Of a stretch of 64,000 nt of DNA, positions 30,636 through 39,465 are shown piece by piece. The stretch is taken from the NCBI GenBank assembly GCA_019752535.1, contig JAIEMA010000042.1:1-64000 (forward strand), given 5' to 3'. The position numbers were made by a program, and so were the translations under genes. Every line of letters begins with the position of its first letter. Within the stretch, counting starts at the first letter, position 1. The notes below the pieces were generated by a model. That model saw nothing but the letters and a program-made list of their open reading frames with translations, did no database searches and was not told the origin of the DNA. The DNA comes from Bacteriovoracaceae bacterium. GTDB lineage: Bacteria > Bdellovibrionota > Bacteriovoracia > Bacteriovoracales > Bacteriovoracaceae.

Positions 30636-30818
30636 CTAAGAGCCGGCGTATTTACCTTTTAAATAGGTTCCGACGTAAAAAGAAAAAGAACCGAGGACAA
30701 GTTGCGCAAGCTCAAGGCGGCCATAATCTCCGCTGCGAAGTCCCGCAAACAAACAAAGACCGACTGCGGCCATTCCGAAAAGTTGCATCCCGAGAGCGAC
30801 ATAAAAGAGAGCTTTCAT
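30636..30818 (-). CDS. Small two-helix membrane protein, unknown
   Basis: Encodes 60 residues from the ATG at 30818, preceded by AGAGACGTT. Two hydrophobic segments (about 4-24 and 34-50) flank a short polar loop (RSGDYGRLE). It lies 39 bases upstream of ruvC on the same strand and is divergent from folD. I do not recognise the family. An upstream in-frame start would add ten residues reaching into the folD leader. Confidence 0.55.
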   Translation of the reverse strand: MKALFYVALGMQLFGMAAVGLCLFAGLRSGDYGRLELAQLVLGSFSFYVGTYLKGKYAGS

Positions 30819-30872
30819 AACGTCTCTTCTAGCAAATTCACTGCCCAAAGACTAGGATGGGGGCATATTACT

Positions 30873-31742
30873 ATGACACTTCTTCTTAAAGCCCAACCTT
30901 TGGTCGATATCCGCATTGCTCAGATGCAAGAGACTTGTCTCAAGCTGAAAGCTCAAGGCGTTGATCCCAAATTGGTAGTTGTTCTTATTGGAGATAACCC
31001 CGCTTCAATTAGCTATGTGACCAATAAGCGCCGACTCTGTGAAAAAGTCGGAGCGTCGTTTGAACTCAAGCAATTACCCCATTCCACAAGTGCGAGTGAT
31101 TTTAAAAAAATCATGAAGGCGATCAATACGGACACTAGTGTTCATGGGTGCATCATCCAGCTGCCTGTCTACGGTGAAACCAAAGCCTTACGTCTTGAAG
31201 CGATGGTTGATCCAGCTAAAGACGTGGATGGATTTCATCCTGAAAACACAGCGAATCTTTATTTAGGACGTGTCGAAGAGAAGTCTCTTCTGCCTTGTAC
31301 GCCAAAGGGTATAATGTCTCTTCTTAAATATTATAAAGTTGAGCTCAAAGGAAAAAATGCGGTGGTCATTGGGAGAAGCCAAATTGTGGGCAAACCCATC
31401 TCTTTAATGCTCAATCTTGCGGGCGTGACAGTCACGATGTGTCATTCGGAAACCAAAGATTTGAAAGAACACACCCAAAGAGCCGACATTGTGGTGAGTG
31501 CTGTAGGTAAAGTGAATTTATTAGGTGCAGAGCACTTCGATATAAAGAGAAAGACTGTTGTGATTGATGTGGGAATGAATAAAAACGCTGAAGGAAAATT
31601 GGTTGGCGATTGTGATTTCAAATCTGTAGCCCCTGTCGTTGGCGCGATTACACCAGTTCCAGGTGGCGTGGGTCCCATGACTGTGCTCTCTCTCATTGAG
31701 AATTTGCTTACGGCCGCTCAAAATCAAAAGGATCATGTGTGA
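30873..31742 (+). CDS. folD: Methylenetetrahydrofolate dehydrogenase/cyclohydrolase
   Basis: Encodes 289 residues from the ATG at 30873; a much longer upstream frame is an artefact opposite the small membrane gene. FolD interconverts 5,10-methylene- and 10-formyl-tetrahydrofolate. YVTNKRRLCEKVG has the catalytic lysine, CIIQLP and DVDGFHP are substrate motifs, and VVIGRSQIVGKP binds NADP. It overlaps gcvT by four bases, linking one-carbon units to glycine cleavage. Confidence 0.96.
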   Translation: MTLLLKAQPLVDIRIAQMQETCLKLKAQGVDPKLVVVLIGDNPASISYVTNKRRLCEKVGASFELKQLPHSTSASDFKKIMKAINTDTSVHGCIIQLPVYGETKALRLEAMVDPAKDVDGFHPENTANLYLGRVEEKSLLPCTPKGIMSLLKYYKVELKGKNAVVIGRSQIVGKPISLMLNLAGVTVTMCHSETKDLKEHTQRADIVVSAVGKVNLLGAEHFDIKRKTVVIDVGMNKNAEGKLVGDCDFKSVAPVVGAITPVPGGVGPMTVLSLIENLLTAAQNQKDHV

Positions 31743-32797
31743 CACTTCGCACCTCTCTTTATCAAAAGCATGTTGATCTTAAGGCTAAAATTGTCGATTT
31801 CGCTGGTTGGGATATGCCCGTTCAATACACTTCCGTTAAAGATGAAACTTTAGCCGTTAGAAAAAAAGTGGGCGTTTTTGATGTCTCTCACATGGGTGAG
31901 TTTTTTGCGGAAGGCCCGGATGCCATCAAATTCATTGATTCACTCGTAACGAATGACATTGCTTCAGCTGCGATGGGTAAGGCCATCTATTCGCCACTTT
32001 GCCGTGAAAACGGAACAGTTGTAGATGATTTGATTGTTTATAAGCTCGCGGAACAGAAGTTGCTTATTTGCGTTAACGCTTCCAATATTCAAAAAGATTT
32101 CGAATGGATGAACGCACACGCCGGAAAATACGATGTGCGTTTCACTAATAAGTCAGAACACTATTCTCTATTAGCTCTTCAGGGCCCTGAATCTGAAGGC
32201 ATCTTGAAAAAATTCATCCCAAACCTTCCGTCACTAGAATATTACAGTGTCTGGGAATCTGGACAAACGATCATCGCTCGCACGGGTTACACTGGTGAGG
32301 ATGGTTTTGAGATTTTTGGCTCACATGAATATATTGGAAAACTTTGGGATCAATTGATTGCGGCCGGAGTCACTCCGTGTGGCTTAGCTTCACGTGATGT
32401 CTTGCGCTTAGAGGTTTGCTATCCTTTATATGGCCATGAACTCAATGATGAGATCACACCACTTGATGCAGCTCTGGCCTGGACGGTGAAACTCAATAAA
32501 ACATCTTTTATTGGGAAGACTGCCCTCACCGATTACAAACCCAAGTATAAGCTCGTAAAGCTTTTGGTTGAGAAAGCTATCCCACGTGAGGGTTATCATG
32601 TTGTTGATGAGAATGATGGCGTGATTGGCGTAGTCACTTCTGGAACGATGTCCGTCGTTTTGAATCAAGGTGTAGCCTTTGCGCGCATCTCGAGTGATAA
32701 ATTCTCTAAAGGCCAAAATTATTTTATTGATATAAGACAAAAGAAGTATCCCGCAACTCTCGTTACAAAACCATTTGTTCAAGGAGGACATAAATAA
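31739..32797 (+). CDS. gcvT: Glycine cleavage system T protein (aminomethyltransferase)
   Basis: Encodes 352 residues from a GTG that overlaps the folD stop. GcvT moves the one-carbon unit from the lipoyl arm of GcvH to tetrahydrofolate. FDVSHMGEF, the GTVVDDLIVYKL segment, ARTGYTGEDGFEI and the C-terminal GVVTSGTMS are family motifs. The gcvT stop overlaps the gcvH ATG by one base (TAATG). No gcvP gene follows in this window. Confidence 0.96.
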   Translation: MTLRTSLYQKHVDLKAKIVDFAGWDMPVQYTSVKDETLAVRKKVGVFDVSHMGEFFAEGPDAIKFIDSLVTNDIASAAMGKAIYSPLCRENGTVVDDLIVYKLAEQKLLICVNASNIQKDFEWMNAHAGKYDVRFTNKSEHYSLLALQGPESEGILKKFIPNLPSLEYYSVWESGQTIIARTGYTGEDGFEIFGSHEYIGKLWDQLIAAGVTPCGLASRDVLRLEVCYPLYGHELNDEITPLDAALAWTVKLNKTSFIGKTALTDYKPKYKLVKLLVEKAIPREGYHVVDENDGVIGVVTSGTMSVVLNQGVAFARISSDKFSKGQNYFIDIRQKKYPATLVTKPFVQGGHK

Positions 32798-33186
32798 TGT
32801 CTACTCAAATACCTAAAAATCTCAAATACACAAAAGAGCACGAGTGGATTCTTATTGAAGGAGACACTGCAACTGTTGGAATTACTGACTTTGCGCAATC
32901 CGCATTAGGAGACATCGTTTTTTGTGAAACACCTGAAGTGGGAACTGAGCTCGCTCAAGGAAAAACGTTTGGTGTTGTTGAATCTATCAAGTCAGTAAGT
33001 GATCTTTACTCACCAGTCTCTGGCACGGTTATTGAAAAAAACTCTGATGTTGAAGGATCACCTGAAAAAATCAATTCAAATGCTTATGAATCGTGGCTCA
33101 TCAAAGTCAAGGTAAAAAATCCTGGAGAAATTTCTCAATTAATGACTGCTGAAGCCTACGACCAATTCTGCCAAACCTCTGCGTAA
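32797..33186 (+). CDS. gcvH: Glycine cleavage system H protein
   Basis: Encodes 129 residues. GcvH carries the lipoyl arm. The lipoylation lysine is K65 in VESIKSVSDLYSPVSG. The N-terminal KYTKEHEWI and C-terminal ESWLIKVK stretches are typical. It is the last gene of folD-gcvT-gcvH and is followed within six bases by a strong terminator. Confidence 0.97.
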   Translation: MSTQIPKNLKYTKEHEWILIEGDTATVGITDFAQSALGDIVFCETPEVGTELAQGKTFGVVESIKSVSDLYSPVSGTVIEKNSDVEGSPEKINSNAYESWLIKVKVKNPGEISQLMTAEAYDQFCQTSA

Positions 33187-33191
33187 TCATA

Positions 33192-33220
33192 CTCGGCGCA
33201 GAAGATGCGCCGAGTTTTTT
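33192..33220 (+). terminator. Intrinsic terminator of folD-gcvT-gcvH
   Basis: CTCGGCGCA pairs with TGCGCCGAG over nine perfect base pairs around GAAGA and is followed by TTTTTTCTTTTTTT. The rest of the gap to 33387 is AT-rich and shows no clear gene; it should hold the promoter of the next gene. Confidence 0.95.
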
Positions 33221-33387
33221 CTTTTTTTATTTACGTCTGTGCGAATCTATCCCTAGCAAAAAAAACACTACAAAATTTTTATCTTAAATTCGAAGAACGC
33301 TTTACTAAGTCACCTCAGATGAAGATACTGCACCTCTGATTTTTTCGTTTTTATGTTTTTTGTTTTCGACTGAGGAATAGCTGCACT

Positions 33388-33672
33388 ATGGAATCAATCC
33401 AACTTCTCAACACCGCCATCATCAAGAGTAAAGAAAAGAAAATTTCTCACTCTTATGAAGAACGCTTGATGAAACTTAGCAACTCTCCGGTGATTGAACA
33501 CATTAACAAATCCATTGCTCAACTTTCTGAATCACAGAAAATCTCAAAAGACCAAGCTGCGCTTATGGTGATTGAAGCCATCAGAGAACTTGATTCTATT
33601 TGGTCTGATTATGTGGTGATGGAAGGTATCGATCGTTTGAAAGGTATTTTGCGCCAATCAAACATGCAATAG
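33388..33672 (+). CDS. Unknown small helical protein
   Basis: Encodes 94 residues, acidic-to-neutral and predicted mostly helical (RELDSIWSDYVVMEGIDRLKG). No signal peptide or membrane segment is visible and I do not recognise the family. GAGGAA lies eleven bases before the ATG. It has its own AT-rich upstream region after the gcvH terminator. Its stop directly abuts the stop of the convergent TonB-like gene. Confidence 0.6.
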   Translation: MESIQLLNTAIIKSKEKKISHSYEERLMKLSNSPVIEHINKSIAQLSESQKISKDQAALMVIEAIRELDSIWSDYVVMEGIDRLKGILRQSNMQ

Positions 33673-34569
33673 TTAGCTCTTTACGACAAAACCCCATTCA
33701 ATAGTCGCTCTACCATTCACAAGCATGCCGCTTGGTGGATTTGGAAATGGTCCAGCTTGATTAAATGATTCGATCGCCGCATCGTCGAGCTCACGCACTC
33801 CACTCGAACTCTTCACCTTTACGCCAACGATCTCACCTTTCTCATTCATCGTGATAAGGAGTGCTGTCGTGTATTGATCTTCACTGGCAATAGAGCGACC
33901 AGATTTATAAATCGCATCGGCTTTCTCGCGAAGCGTGCGACCCCAATACTGCTCTAACTTTCCACGGATGCGGTTAAAGAAGCCATAATACTTGTACTCA
34001 ACAGTATTGAGCTGAGTGAAATCACCAAGGCTTACGTGTTCAATATAATCATTCGTACTTGAGAGTCCTTGAGATTTCTCATCGCCATTAGCTAGGCCCT
34101 TTTTGGCAAAAGAAGCGGGAGCTCTTTGAATTTGTGGAGCACCCACGGCCGAGACGCCGATATCACTGAGTTTCAAATCTTTGATCGCTTTCTTCTTGGC
34201 CTGAGTTTTTTGTGGTTTTGAATCAAGAGAATCAATGGCCGAATTGCCTTTAGCCGCTTTGTTGAATGTATCAATCTTGCGAGCAACTGTTTGGCGATCA
34301 TAGCTCATGTCTTTTTCACCAAGAAACGCCGTATCCTTAGGCTTTTCATGCTTTCCGGTATCATCATTTTGAACAATTTGATTTTTAGCTTTGAACTTAC
34401 TCCACTCTTCATCGGTCATAGGAATGACTTTCACTTCGGTGGGCTCTGAGATCACGGGAGTATAAGCAGTTTGAATAGAGTTCTTTATCTCTGTCCAAAA
34501 GGACATCAAATGCACGGCCAAGACCAAAGCCAGGAGTGCGAGCAGTCTGCGATCAATTTGTAGGGCCAT
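33673..34569 (-). CDS. TonB C-terminal domain (AgmX/PglI-like) envelope protein
   Basis: Encodes 298 residues. One N-terminal membrane helix (about 8-25) anchors a long charged periplasmic linker. The C-terminal 90 residues resemble a TonB domain: YTTALLITMNEKGEIVGVKV, then LDDAAIESFNQAGPFPNPP. TonB-type proteins pass energy to the outer membrane, but no ExbB/ExbD genes are adjacent, and a role in envelope assembly or gliding-like systems is equally possible. The stop abuts the convergent small gene. Confidence 0.75.
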   Translation of the reverse strand: MALQIDRRLLALLALVLAVHLMSFWTEIKNSIQTAYTPVISEPTEVKVIPMTDEEWSKFKAKNQIVQNDDTGKHEKPKDTAFLGEKDMSYDRQTVARKIDTFNKAAKGNSAIDSLDSKPQKTQAKKKAIKDLKLSDIGVSAVGAPQIQRAPASFAKKGLANGDEKSQGLSSTNDYIEHVSLGDFTQLNTVEYKYYGFFNRIRGKLEQYWGRTLREKADAIYKSGRSIASEDQYTTALLITMNEKGEIVGVKVKSSSGVRELDDAAIESFNQAGPFPNPPSGMLVNGRATIEWGFVVKS

Positions 34570-34657
34570 AGAGGAGTCCTTTTTCCGTGGATCTCACTCT
34601 ATTTTTTCGGTCAAATTCAGACTAAATTTTAGATCTCTTTACACCGGCAAGATTGGC

Positions 34658-37345
34658 CTACTGATTCATGTAATAATCGCCATCTTCAATAGCCGTGGGT
34701 TTTGCTTCCTCGCCATCCGGGGTGTTAACTGCTTGATTCGCCTTGGGGCCAGATAATGGATCCATTCCCTCTGCAAAAGACTCCATAAAGCCTGCAGTCT
34801 CTCCGTTACGAAGCGGTTTGCCCGTTTCTTTGTTGATAAGAATATTTACAATACCCTCAGGGGCCACAAATTCAGGGTCTCCGTACTTCGCAATCGCAGA
34901 ATGCATAAAATCACTCCAGATTGGAAGCGCAGTCTTGCCGCCCGTCTCACCATAACCAAGAGTTTGATTGTTATCAAAACCAACCCACGCTGCCGCCACG
35001 ATATTAGGTGAGAAGCCTGCAAAAAGAGCATCAACGTAATTATTTGTCGTTCCTGTTTTTCCAGCAATGTGAGCTGAAACGCCTCTTGCTGCCGTGGCAG
35101 TTCCAAATTGCACAACACCTTGAAGTAAGCGAGTCATGATGAAAGCTAATCTTGGATCATAAACTTGAGAATCATTTAGTGTCATTCTGTAGGGATTTTC
35201 TTGTAACGGACTCACACTCTCAGTCGCTTCTTCAGCTGTCGGTTCAGTTGCAACAGCGGGCTCTTCTGGATTAATTGAATATTTTTTTCCTTCACGATCT
35301 TTAACAGAGATGATGGTTTGTAATTTAACTCTTTTTCCCCCATTGGCAAAAACAGCATAGCCTTTAACAAGTTCAATAAGGCTTATTCCGAATGACCCTA
35401 AACCAATGCTCATATCTTTCGGAAGCTGCACCTTCACACCTAGGCGCTCTACAAAAGATGTAATTGAAGAGACGCCCAAGTCTTGAACAAGCTTAATCGT
35501 AGGAATATTTCGACTCACCTCTAGTGCTTTTCTAAAAGTCATCTGGCCCATGAATTCGCCATCATAGTTTTTAGGCTTCCAGCTTAAACTCTCGTTCACG
35601 CCACCCAAGGCTTGAGGAGTATCCAAAATAATTGTGCTGGGGTTATAGCCCTCTTCTAAAGCTGCCGCATAAATGAATGGCTTAAACGATGATCCTGGTT
35701 GTCTTGCGGCTTGAAGAGCACGATTGAATTGACTCTTTCCAAAATCAACTCCTCCCACCATTGTCATCACATTTCCAGTTTTAGGATCAAGGGCCACGAT
35801 GGCTCCCTCAGCTTCTGGTCGCTGATCTAGCTCAGCTACAATCATTTTCTGAGCTTGAATAAATTTTACAATAGAGACATCTATCTTCTTTTTTTTGTAA
35901 TCAGCAGAGAGCTGAGACCAAATGTTTTGATTCTCACCAGTCACACGAATTTGAATTTGATCACCAGGTTTTAAAATGAGTGAAGGCTTTGTTAGAGGGG
36001 GAAACCATTTAGGCTCCTCGTCCAATTTCCTTGCATGGGCCCAACTAAATCCAATCTCTGGAATTATGACCCTAGCCCCTCCCACAGACGCATAGATTGC
36101 TTTCTGAGAATCATCAACGCTGAGGACGATGGCGGGGTAAGTTTCATTCTTTTTTATGAGATCAACGAGTCGATCATCAGAATTATTTCCCGCGACCCAA
36201 TCTTTTTTGTCTTCAAGGGTTTGATAATATTTTTGAATATCCTGCCACTCATTTTCAATTGGAGAAAACTCAAATCGATTTTGACCATCCACTCCGAAGT
36301 AAAAATACGAAGAGACATCTTTGTAAATTCTTTGTCTCTGTCTCTCTAATTCTTGATCAATGGCCACTTGGTCGGGGAGATGACCCAAAGGCCCTTTGTA
36401 TCCTTGTCTTTTATCTAGTTCTTTGACGTGTTGGACGACAGCTTTTTCGGCCCTCTCCTGAAGACTCCAATCAAGAGTGGTAACGACTTCAAATCCCTCA
36501 GTCAAAAATTCTTCTTCTCCAACCTTGGCAATGACTTGCTGTCTTACCCAATCCGTAAAGTGGCCACCCTTCATGCCTGCAGTCGAGCGAAGACGCATTT
36601 TGATGTCTTCTTTTTTAGCTGCCTCATACTCTTCTTCAGTAATTTTGTTAGTCTCGTACATACGTTTCAGAACATAGAGCTGTCTGCGTTTGGCATACAT
36701 CGGACTGACATAGGGAGAATAGCGACCTGGGGCCACAAGTAATCCCGCAATCAATGCACTTTCAGCGACCGTGGCATCCTTGAGTTCCTTTTCAAAATAG
36801 CCATTAACAGCGGATTTGACTCCGTAGTAGCCACCACCCAAATAAATCTGATTCAAGTAGAGGAAGAGAATGTCTTCTTTTGAAAATTTCTCTTCAATTT
36901 TTTGGGCCAAGAGAAAATCCTTAATCTTTCTTGAAAGAGTTCTCTCTTTTGAAAGGAGTAATGATTTTGCAACCTGCTGAGTAATCGTTGATCCACCCTG
37001 AACGAGTCGACCTTCCTTGAGGTTCACCATAAAGGCGCGCGCAATACCAAGATAATCAACACCGGAGTGATTATAAAAGTTATCATCTTCGGCAGCGAGA
37101 AAAGCCCCCACAACTCTGGCCGGTATATCTTTAAAAGGGACAACGTCGCGAGTTTCTTTTCCTATTTCAAGTAAAACAGTTCCATCTCTTGCCACAATTT
37201 TAGAATTCATAGGTGGGCGATAATCTGCCAGAGAGTTAATTTGTGGAAGATCTGAGGCGACCCAACCGATCATACCCACCAATGCACCTACTCCAAGTAA
37301 GCCCAATGCGGCCAAAACCATAATAACTTTCAACAATCGCTTCAC
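34658..37345 (-). CDS. Class A penicillin-binding protein 1A
   Basis: Encodes 895 residues with one N-terminal membrane helix (about 5-29). PBP1A polymerises and cross-links peptidoglycan. The glycosyltransferase domain has AAEDDNFY with catalytic E86, QGGSTITQQ and YLNQIYLGGGYYG. The transpeptidase has SSFK (nucleophile S552), SRN (611-613) and KTG (763-765). A region around 310-500 between the domains is long and matches the OB-like insertion of PBP1A. A Pro/Glu/Thr-rich loop lies near 693-715. Confidence 0.95.
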   Translation of the reverse strand: MKRLLKVIMVLAALGLLGVGALVGMIGWVASDLPQINSLADYRPPMNSKIVARDGTVLLEIGKETRDVVPFKDIPARVVGAFLAAEDDNFYNHSGVDYLGIARAFMVNLKEGRLVQGGSTITQQVAKSLLLSKERTLSRKIKDFLLAQKIEEKFSKEDILFLYLNQIYLGGGYYGVKSAVNGYFEKELKDATVAESALIAGLLVAPGRYSPYVSPMYAKRRQLYVLKRMYETNKITEEEYEAAKKEDIKMRLRSTAGMKGGHFTDWVRQQVIAKVGEEEFLTEGFEVVTTLDWSLQERAEKAVVQHVKELDKRQGYKGPLGHLPDQVAIDQELERQRQRIYKDVSSYFYFGVDGQNRFEFSPIENEWQDIQKYYQTLEDKKDWVAGNNSDDRLVDLIKKNETYPAIVLSVDDSQKAIYASVGGARVIIPEIGFSWAHARKLDEEPKWFPPLTKPSLILKPGDQIQIRVTGENQNIWSQLSADYKKKKIDVSIVKFIQAQKMIVAELDQRPEAEGAIVALDPKTGNVMTMVGGVDFGKSQFNRALQAARQPGSSFKPFIYAAALEEGYNPSTIILDTPQALGGVNESLSWKPKNYDGEFMGQMTFRKALEVSRNIPTIKLVQDLGVSSITSFVERLGVKVQLPKDMSIGLGSFGISLIELVKGYAVFANGGKRVKLQTIISVKDREGKKYSINPEEPAVATEPTAEEATESVSPLQENPYRMTLNDSQVYDPRLAFIMTRLLQGVVQFGTATAARGVSAHIAGKTGTTNNYVDALFAGFSPNIVAAAWVGFDNNQTLGYGETGGKTALPIWSDFMHSAIAKYGDPEFVAPEGIVNILINKETGKPLRNGETAGFMESFAEGMDPLSGPKANQAVNTPDGEEAKPTAIEDGDYYMNQ

Positions 37346-37403
37346 GTGAGCCCTTTGATAAGTGACAACATATTATAGAGGGGGATTGTGATGGGGCGAA
37401 GAG

Positions 37404-37625
37404 CTATTCTTCCCACTCTTCTTCTTTTAAATCATCAGTGAGAATTTTGATCTTCTTTTCTGCATCACTTAGAGATTCTCTGCAGGATCTGTAGAGTTTT
37501 ACTCCAGTTTCAAATTTCTTCAAACTCTCATCCAAACCGAGTTGACCCTTTTCTAATTCCTGAACAATCTTCTCAAGATTCGTCAGCGACTCTTCAAGGG
37601 GCATAATTTCTGTTTTTTTAGACAT
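37404..37625 (-). CDS. xseB: Exodeoxyribonuclease VII small subunit
   Basis: Encodes 73 residues from the ATG at 37625, which has GAGG six bases upstream; a longer in-frame version extends 27 codons without a site. XseB pairs with XseA to degrade single-stranded DNA. LEESLTNLEKIVQELEKGQLGLDESLKKFETGVKLYRSC is the family core. It is 58 bases upstream of the PBP1A gene on the same strand. No xseA is visible. Confidence 0.9.
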   Translation of the reverse strand: MSKKTEIMPLEESLTNLEKIVQELEKGQLGLDESLKKFETGVKLYRSCRESLSDAEKKIKILTDDLKEEEWEE

Positions 37626-37744
37626 CTTGGACCTCAGCGTCGGAGATTTGACGTAAAATTTCTTCACTATCAAACCACGGTTTGGATCGATTCTCAAGAT
37701 TTCCAATGTTTAACTCTATGCTCTGGGGGGAAAAAAAGTTCCGG

Positions 37745-37766
37745 GGGTGTTGGTGGGACCACACCC
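37745..37766 (+). other. Strong hairpin in the xseB-flgF intergenic region
   Basis: GGGTG pairs with CACCC and TGGT with ACCA, with one bulged T and a GGG loop. It lies 59 bases before the flgF start. It has no T-run rightward. It may be an operator or an RNA leader element. The 199-base gap otherwise holds the GGA-rich flgF leader. Confidence 0.5.
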
Positions 37767-37780
37767 GACGTACAATTTTG

Positions 37781-37824
37781 CCTAGGGACTAGGATGGTCT
37801 CTGCTCGTTAGGTCATGGAGGACC
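37781..37824 (+). promoter_or_regulatory. GGA-rich flgF leader, candidate CsrA-binding region
   Basis: Four GGA triplets (37786, 37792, 37817, 37820) lie within 37 bases. The first is the loop of a perfect CCTAG-GGA-CTAGG hairpin; the last two overlap the flgF ribosome site, itself inside a GGTC-ATGGAG-GACC hairpin. The block ACTAGGATGG resembles the known CsrA SELEX consensus. csrA and fliW lie at the end of the same locus. Binding is inference. Confidence 0.45.
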
Positions 37825-38664
37825 ATGAAGAATATTTGGGTACCACTATCCGGACAAATTGCTCAGCAACGCAAAGTTGAAACCATTGCCAACAATGTGG
37901 CCAATGCCAACACGCCTGGATTTAAAAAAGATCAACTCGTCTTTAAGGAACACCTCACCTCTCTAACGAAGGGAAGTGATGACATTCATATTCCACGCAA
38001 AGAATTTTCGCCAGATGATTTCTATCACACTCAAGGTGGCGAGAATGCTTTTGTGGCCGTTGATGGATCCTACACCAATCATGAACAGGGCCAATTAGTT
38101 CCGACGAGTAATCCACTTGATGTCGCACTTAATGGCCCAGGATTTATTGAAGTCCTTACGCCCCAAGGCGTGCGCTACACAAGAACAGGGAATTTTACAC
38201 TTTCAAGTAATGGCGAACTGGTTACTCTTCAAGGCTTTAAAGTTTTGATGCCAATTGAAATGAGACCCGATGAGCTTCGAGGTCCAGCTGCACTTGGAGT
38301 TCCTGCACCAGAAGATCGTGTGCTCCGTCTTCCTCACAATCAACCCGTGACAATTAGTCGTGAAGGCGAAGTTCTCACCCGCGAAGGAAGTATTGGAAAG
38401 ATCTCTGTCGTTGAGTTCGCAGATAAGCAAGCTCTTAAGAAAGAAGGGAATAATCTCTTTATTAATCCAGAAGAAGCCAATTCGAAGCGAGTGGATTTAA
38501 AAACTACTGTCGCTCAAGGATTTATCGAAAGTTCTAACGTGAATGCGATTGAAGAGATGTCTGAACTTATTAAAGCGCATCGCCATTTTGAATCAATTCA
38601 AAAAGCTATTAATGCATATGACAGTATTACTGGTAAGGCCGTTAACGACCTGGCCAAGTTTTAA
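37825..38664 (+). CDS. flgF: Flagellar proximal-rod protein FlgF
   Basis: Encodes 279 residues. FlgF forms part of the proximal rod of the basal body. It has the rod-family N-terminus (QRKVETIANNVANANTPGFKKD), the central FlgE/F/G domain (NGPGFIEVLTPQGVRYTRTGNFTLSSNGELVT) and the C-terminal GFIESSNVNAIEEMSELIKAHRHFE. It is the first gene of the flagellar series, with GGAGG only three bases before ATG. FlgG follows nine bases later. Confidence 0.9.
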   Translation: MKNIWVPLSGQIAQQRKVETIANNVANANTPGFKKDQLVFKEHLTSLTKGSDDIHIPRKEFSPDDFYHTQGGENAFVAVDGSYTNHEQGQLVPTSNPLDVALNGPGFIEVLTPQGVRYTRTGNFTLSSNGELVTLQGFKVLMPIEMRPDELRGPAALGVPAPEDRVLRLPHNQPVTISREGEVLTREGSIGKISVVEFADKQALKKEGNNLFINPEEANSKRVDLKTTVAQGFIESSNVNAIEEMSELIKAHRHFESIQKAINAYDSITGKAVNDLAKF

Positions 38665-38673
38665 GGGGGATAA

Positions 38674-39459
38674 ATGATTCGTGCACTTCACACCGCTGCA
38701 ACAGGTATGGCTTCTCAGGAAGCTAACGTGAACACCATCTCCAACAACCTTGCTAACGTGAATACAACGGGCTTTAAAAAAGCACGCACAGAGTTTGATG
38801 ATCTCCTGTACGAAACAGTTCAAGAAGCAGGTGCAAGATCTTCAGCTGACTCTGAATACAACGTGGGCATTCAAGTGGGAACCGGCTCAAAAGTTTCGGC
38901 CACAAGAAAAGTTCACACGCAGGGCTCTCCTCAAATGACCAATAACCCCTATGACTTAATGGTTAACGGCGAAGGTTTTTTTGGTGTCATTGGCAACAAT
39001 GGTGAGATGAAATACACAAGAGATGGAAGCTTTAACGTAGATGCTCAAGGAAATTTAGTCACTCGCGCAGGAAACCGCGTTTTTCCAGGAGTGGCCGTTC
39101 CACCAAATATCATGAGTATTAACATTGCCGAAAACGGCGTCGTAGAAGCATTTTTAAGAAACTCTCCAGAGCCCATTAATCTTGGTCAAATTCCTGTTTT
39201 CACCTTCGTGAATCCAACAGGCATGCGCTCTGAGGGGGGAAATTTGCTTGCGGCCACTCAGGCCAGTGGTCAGGCCATTCAAGGTGTCGCCGGAACTGAT
39301 AATGCTGGAATTATTATGCAAGGAGCGATTGAGTCCTCAAACGTCAACGTGATGAATGAGATGACTGATCTGATTAAAGCCCAACGTGCTTATGAGATGA
39401 ACTCTAAAGTCATGGGTGTTGCTGATCAAATGCTTCAAACTGTGAACAACGTACGTTAA
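38674..39459 (+). CDS. flgG: Flagellar distal-rod protein FlgG
   Basis: Encodes 261 residues, the E. coli length. FlgG builds the distal rod. MIRALHTAATGMASQEANVNTISNNLANVNTTGFKKARTEFDDLLYE is the classic start, NGEGFFGV the middle and ESSNVNVMNEMTDLIKAQRAYEMNSKVM the end. AGGGGGATAA is the ribosome site and contains GGA. It precedes flgA by six bases. Confidence 0.98.
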   Translation: MIRALHTAATGMASQEANVNTISNNLANVNTTGFKKARTEFDDLLYETVQEAGARSSADSEYNVGIQVGTGSKVSATRKVHTQGSPQMTNNPYDLMVNGEGFFGVIGNNGEMKYTRDGSFNVDAQGNLVTRAGNRVFPGVAVPPNIMSINIAENGVVEAFLRNSPEPINLGQIPVFTFVNPTGMRSEGGNLLAATQASGQAIQGVAGTDNAGIIMQGAIESSNVNVMNEMTDLIKAQRAYEMNSKVMGVADQMLQTVNNVR

Positions 39460-39465
39460 GGAATT

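Noticed and set aside
30702-30872. A 57-codon extension of FolD
   Set aside because: It is antisense to the small membrane gene, and FolD homology begins at the ATG 30873.
37700-37824. Sigma-54 promoter of the flagellar operon
   Set aside because: No TGGCAC-N5-TTGC pair with correct spacing was seen.
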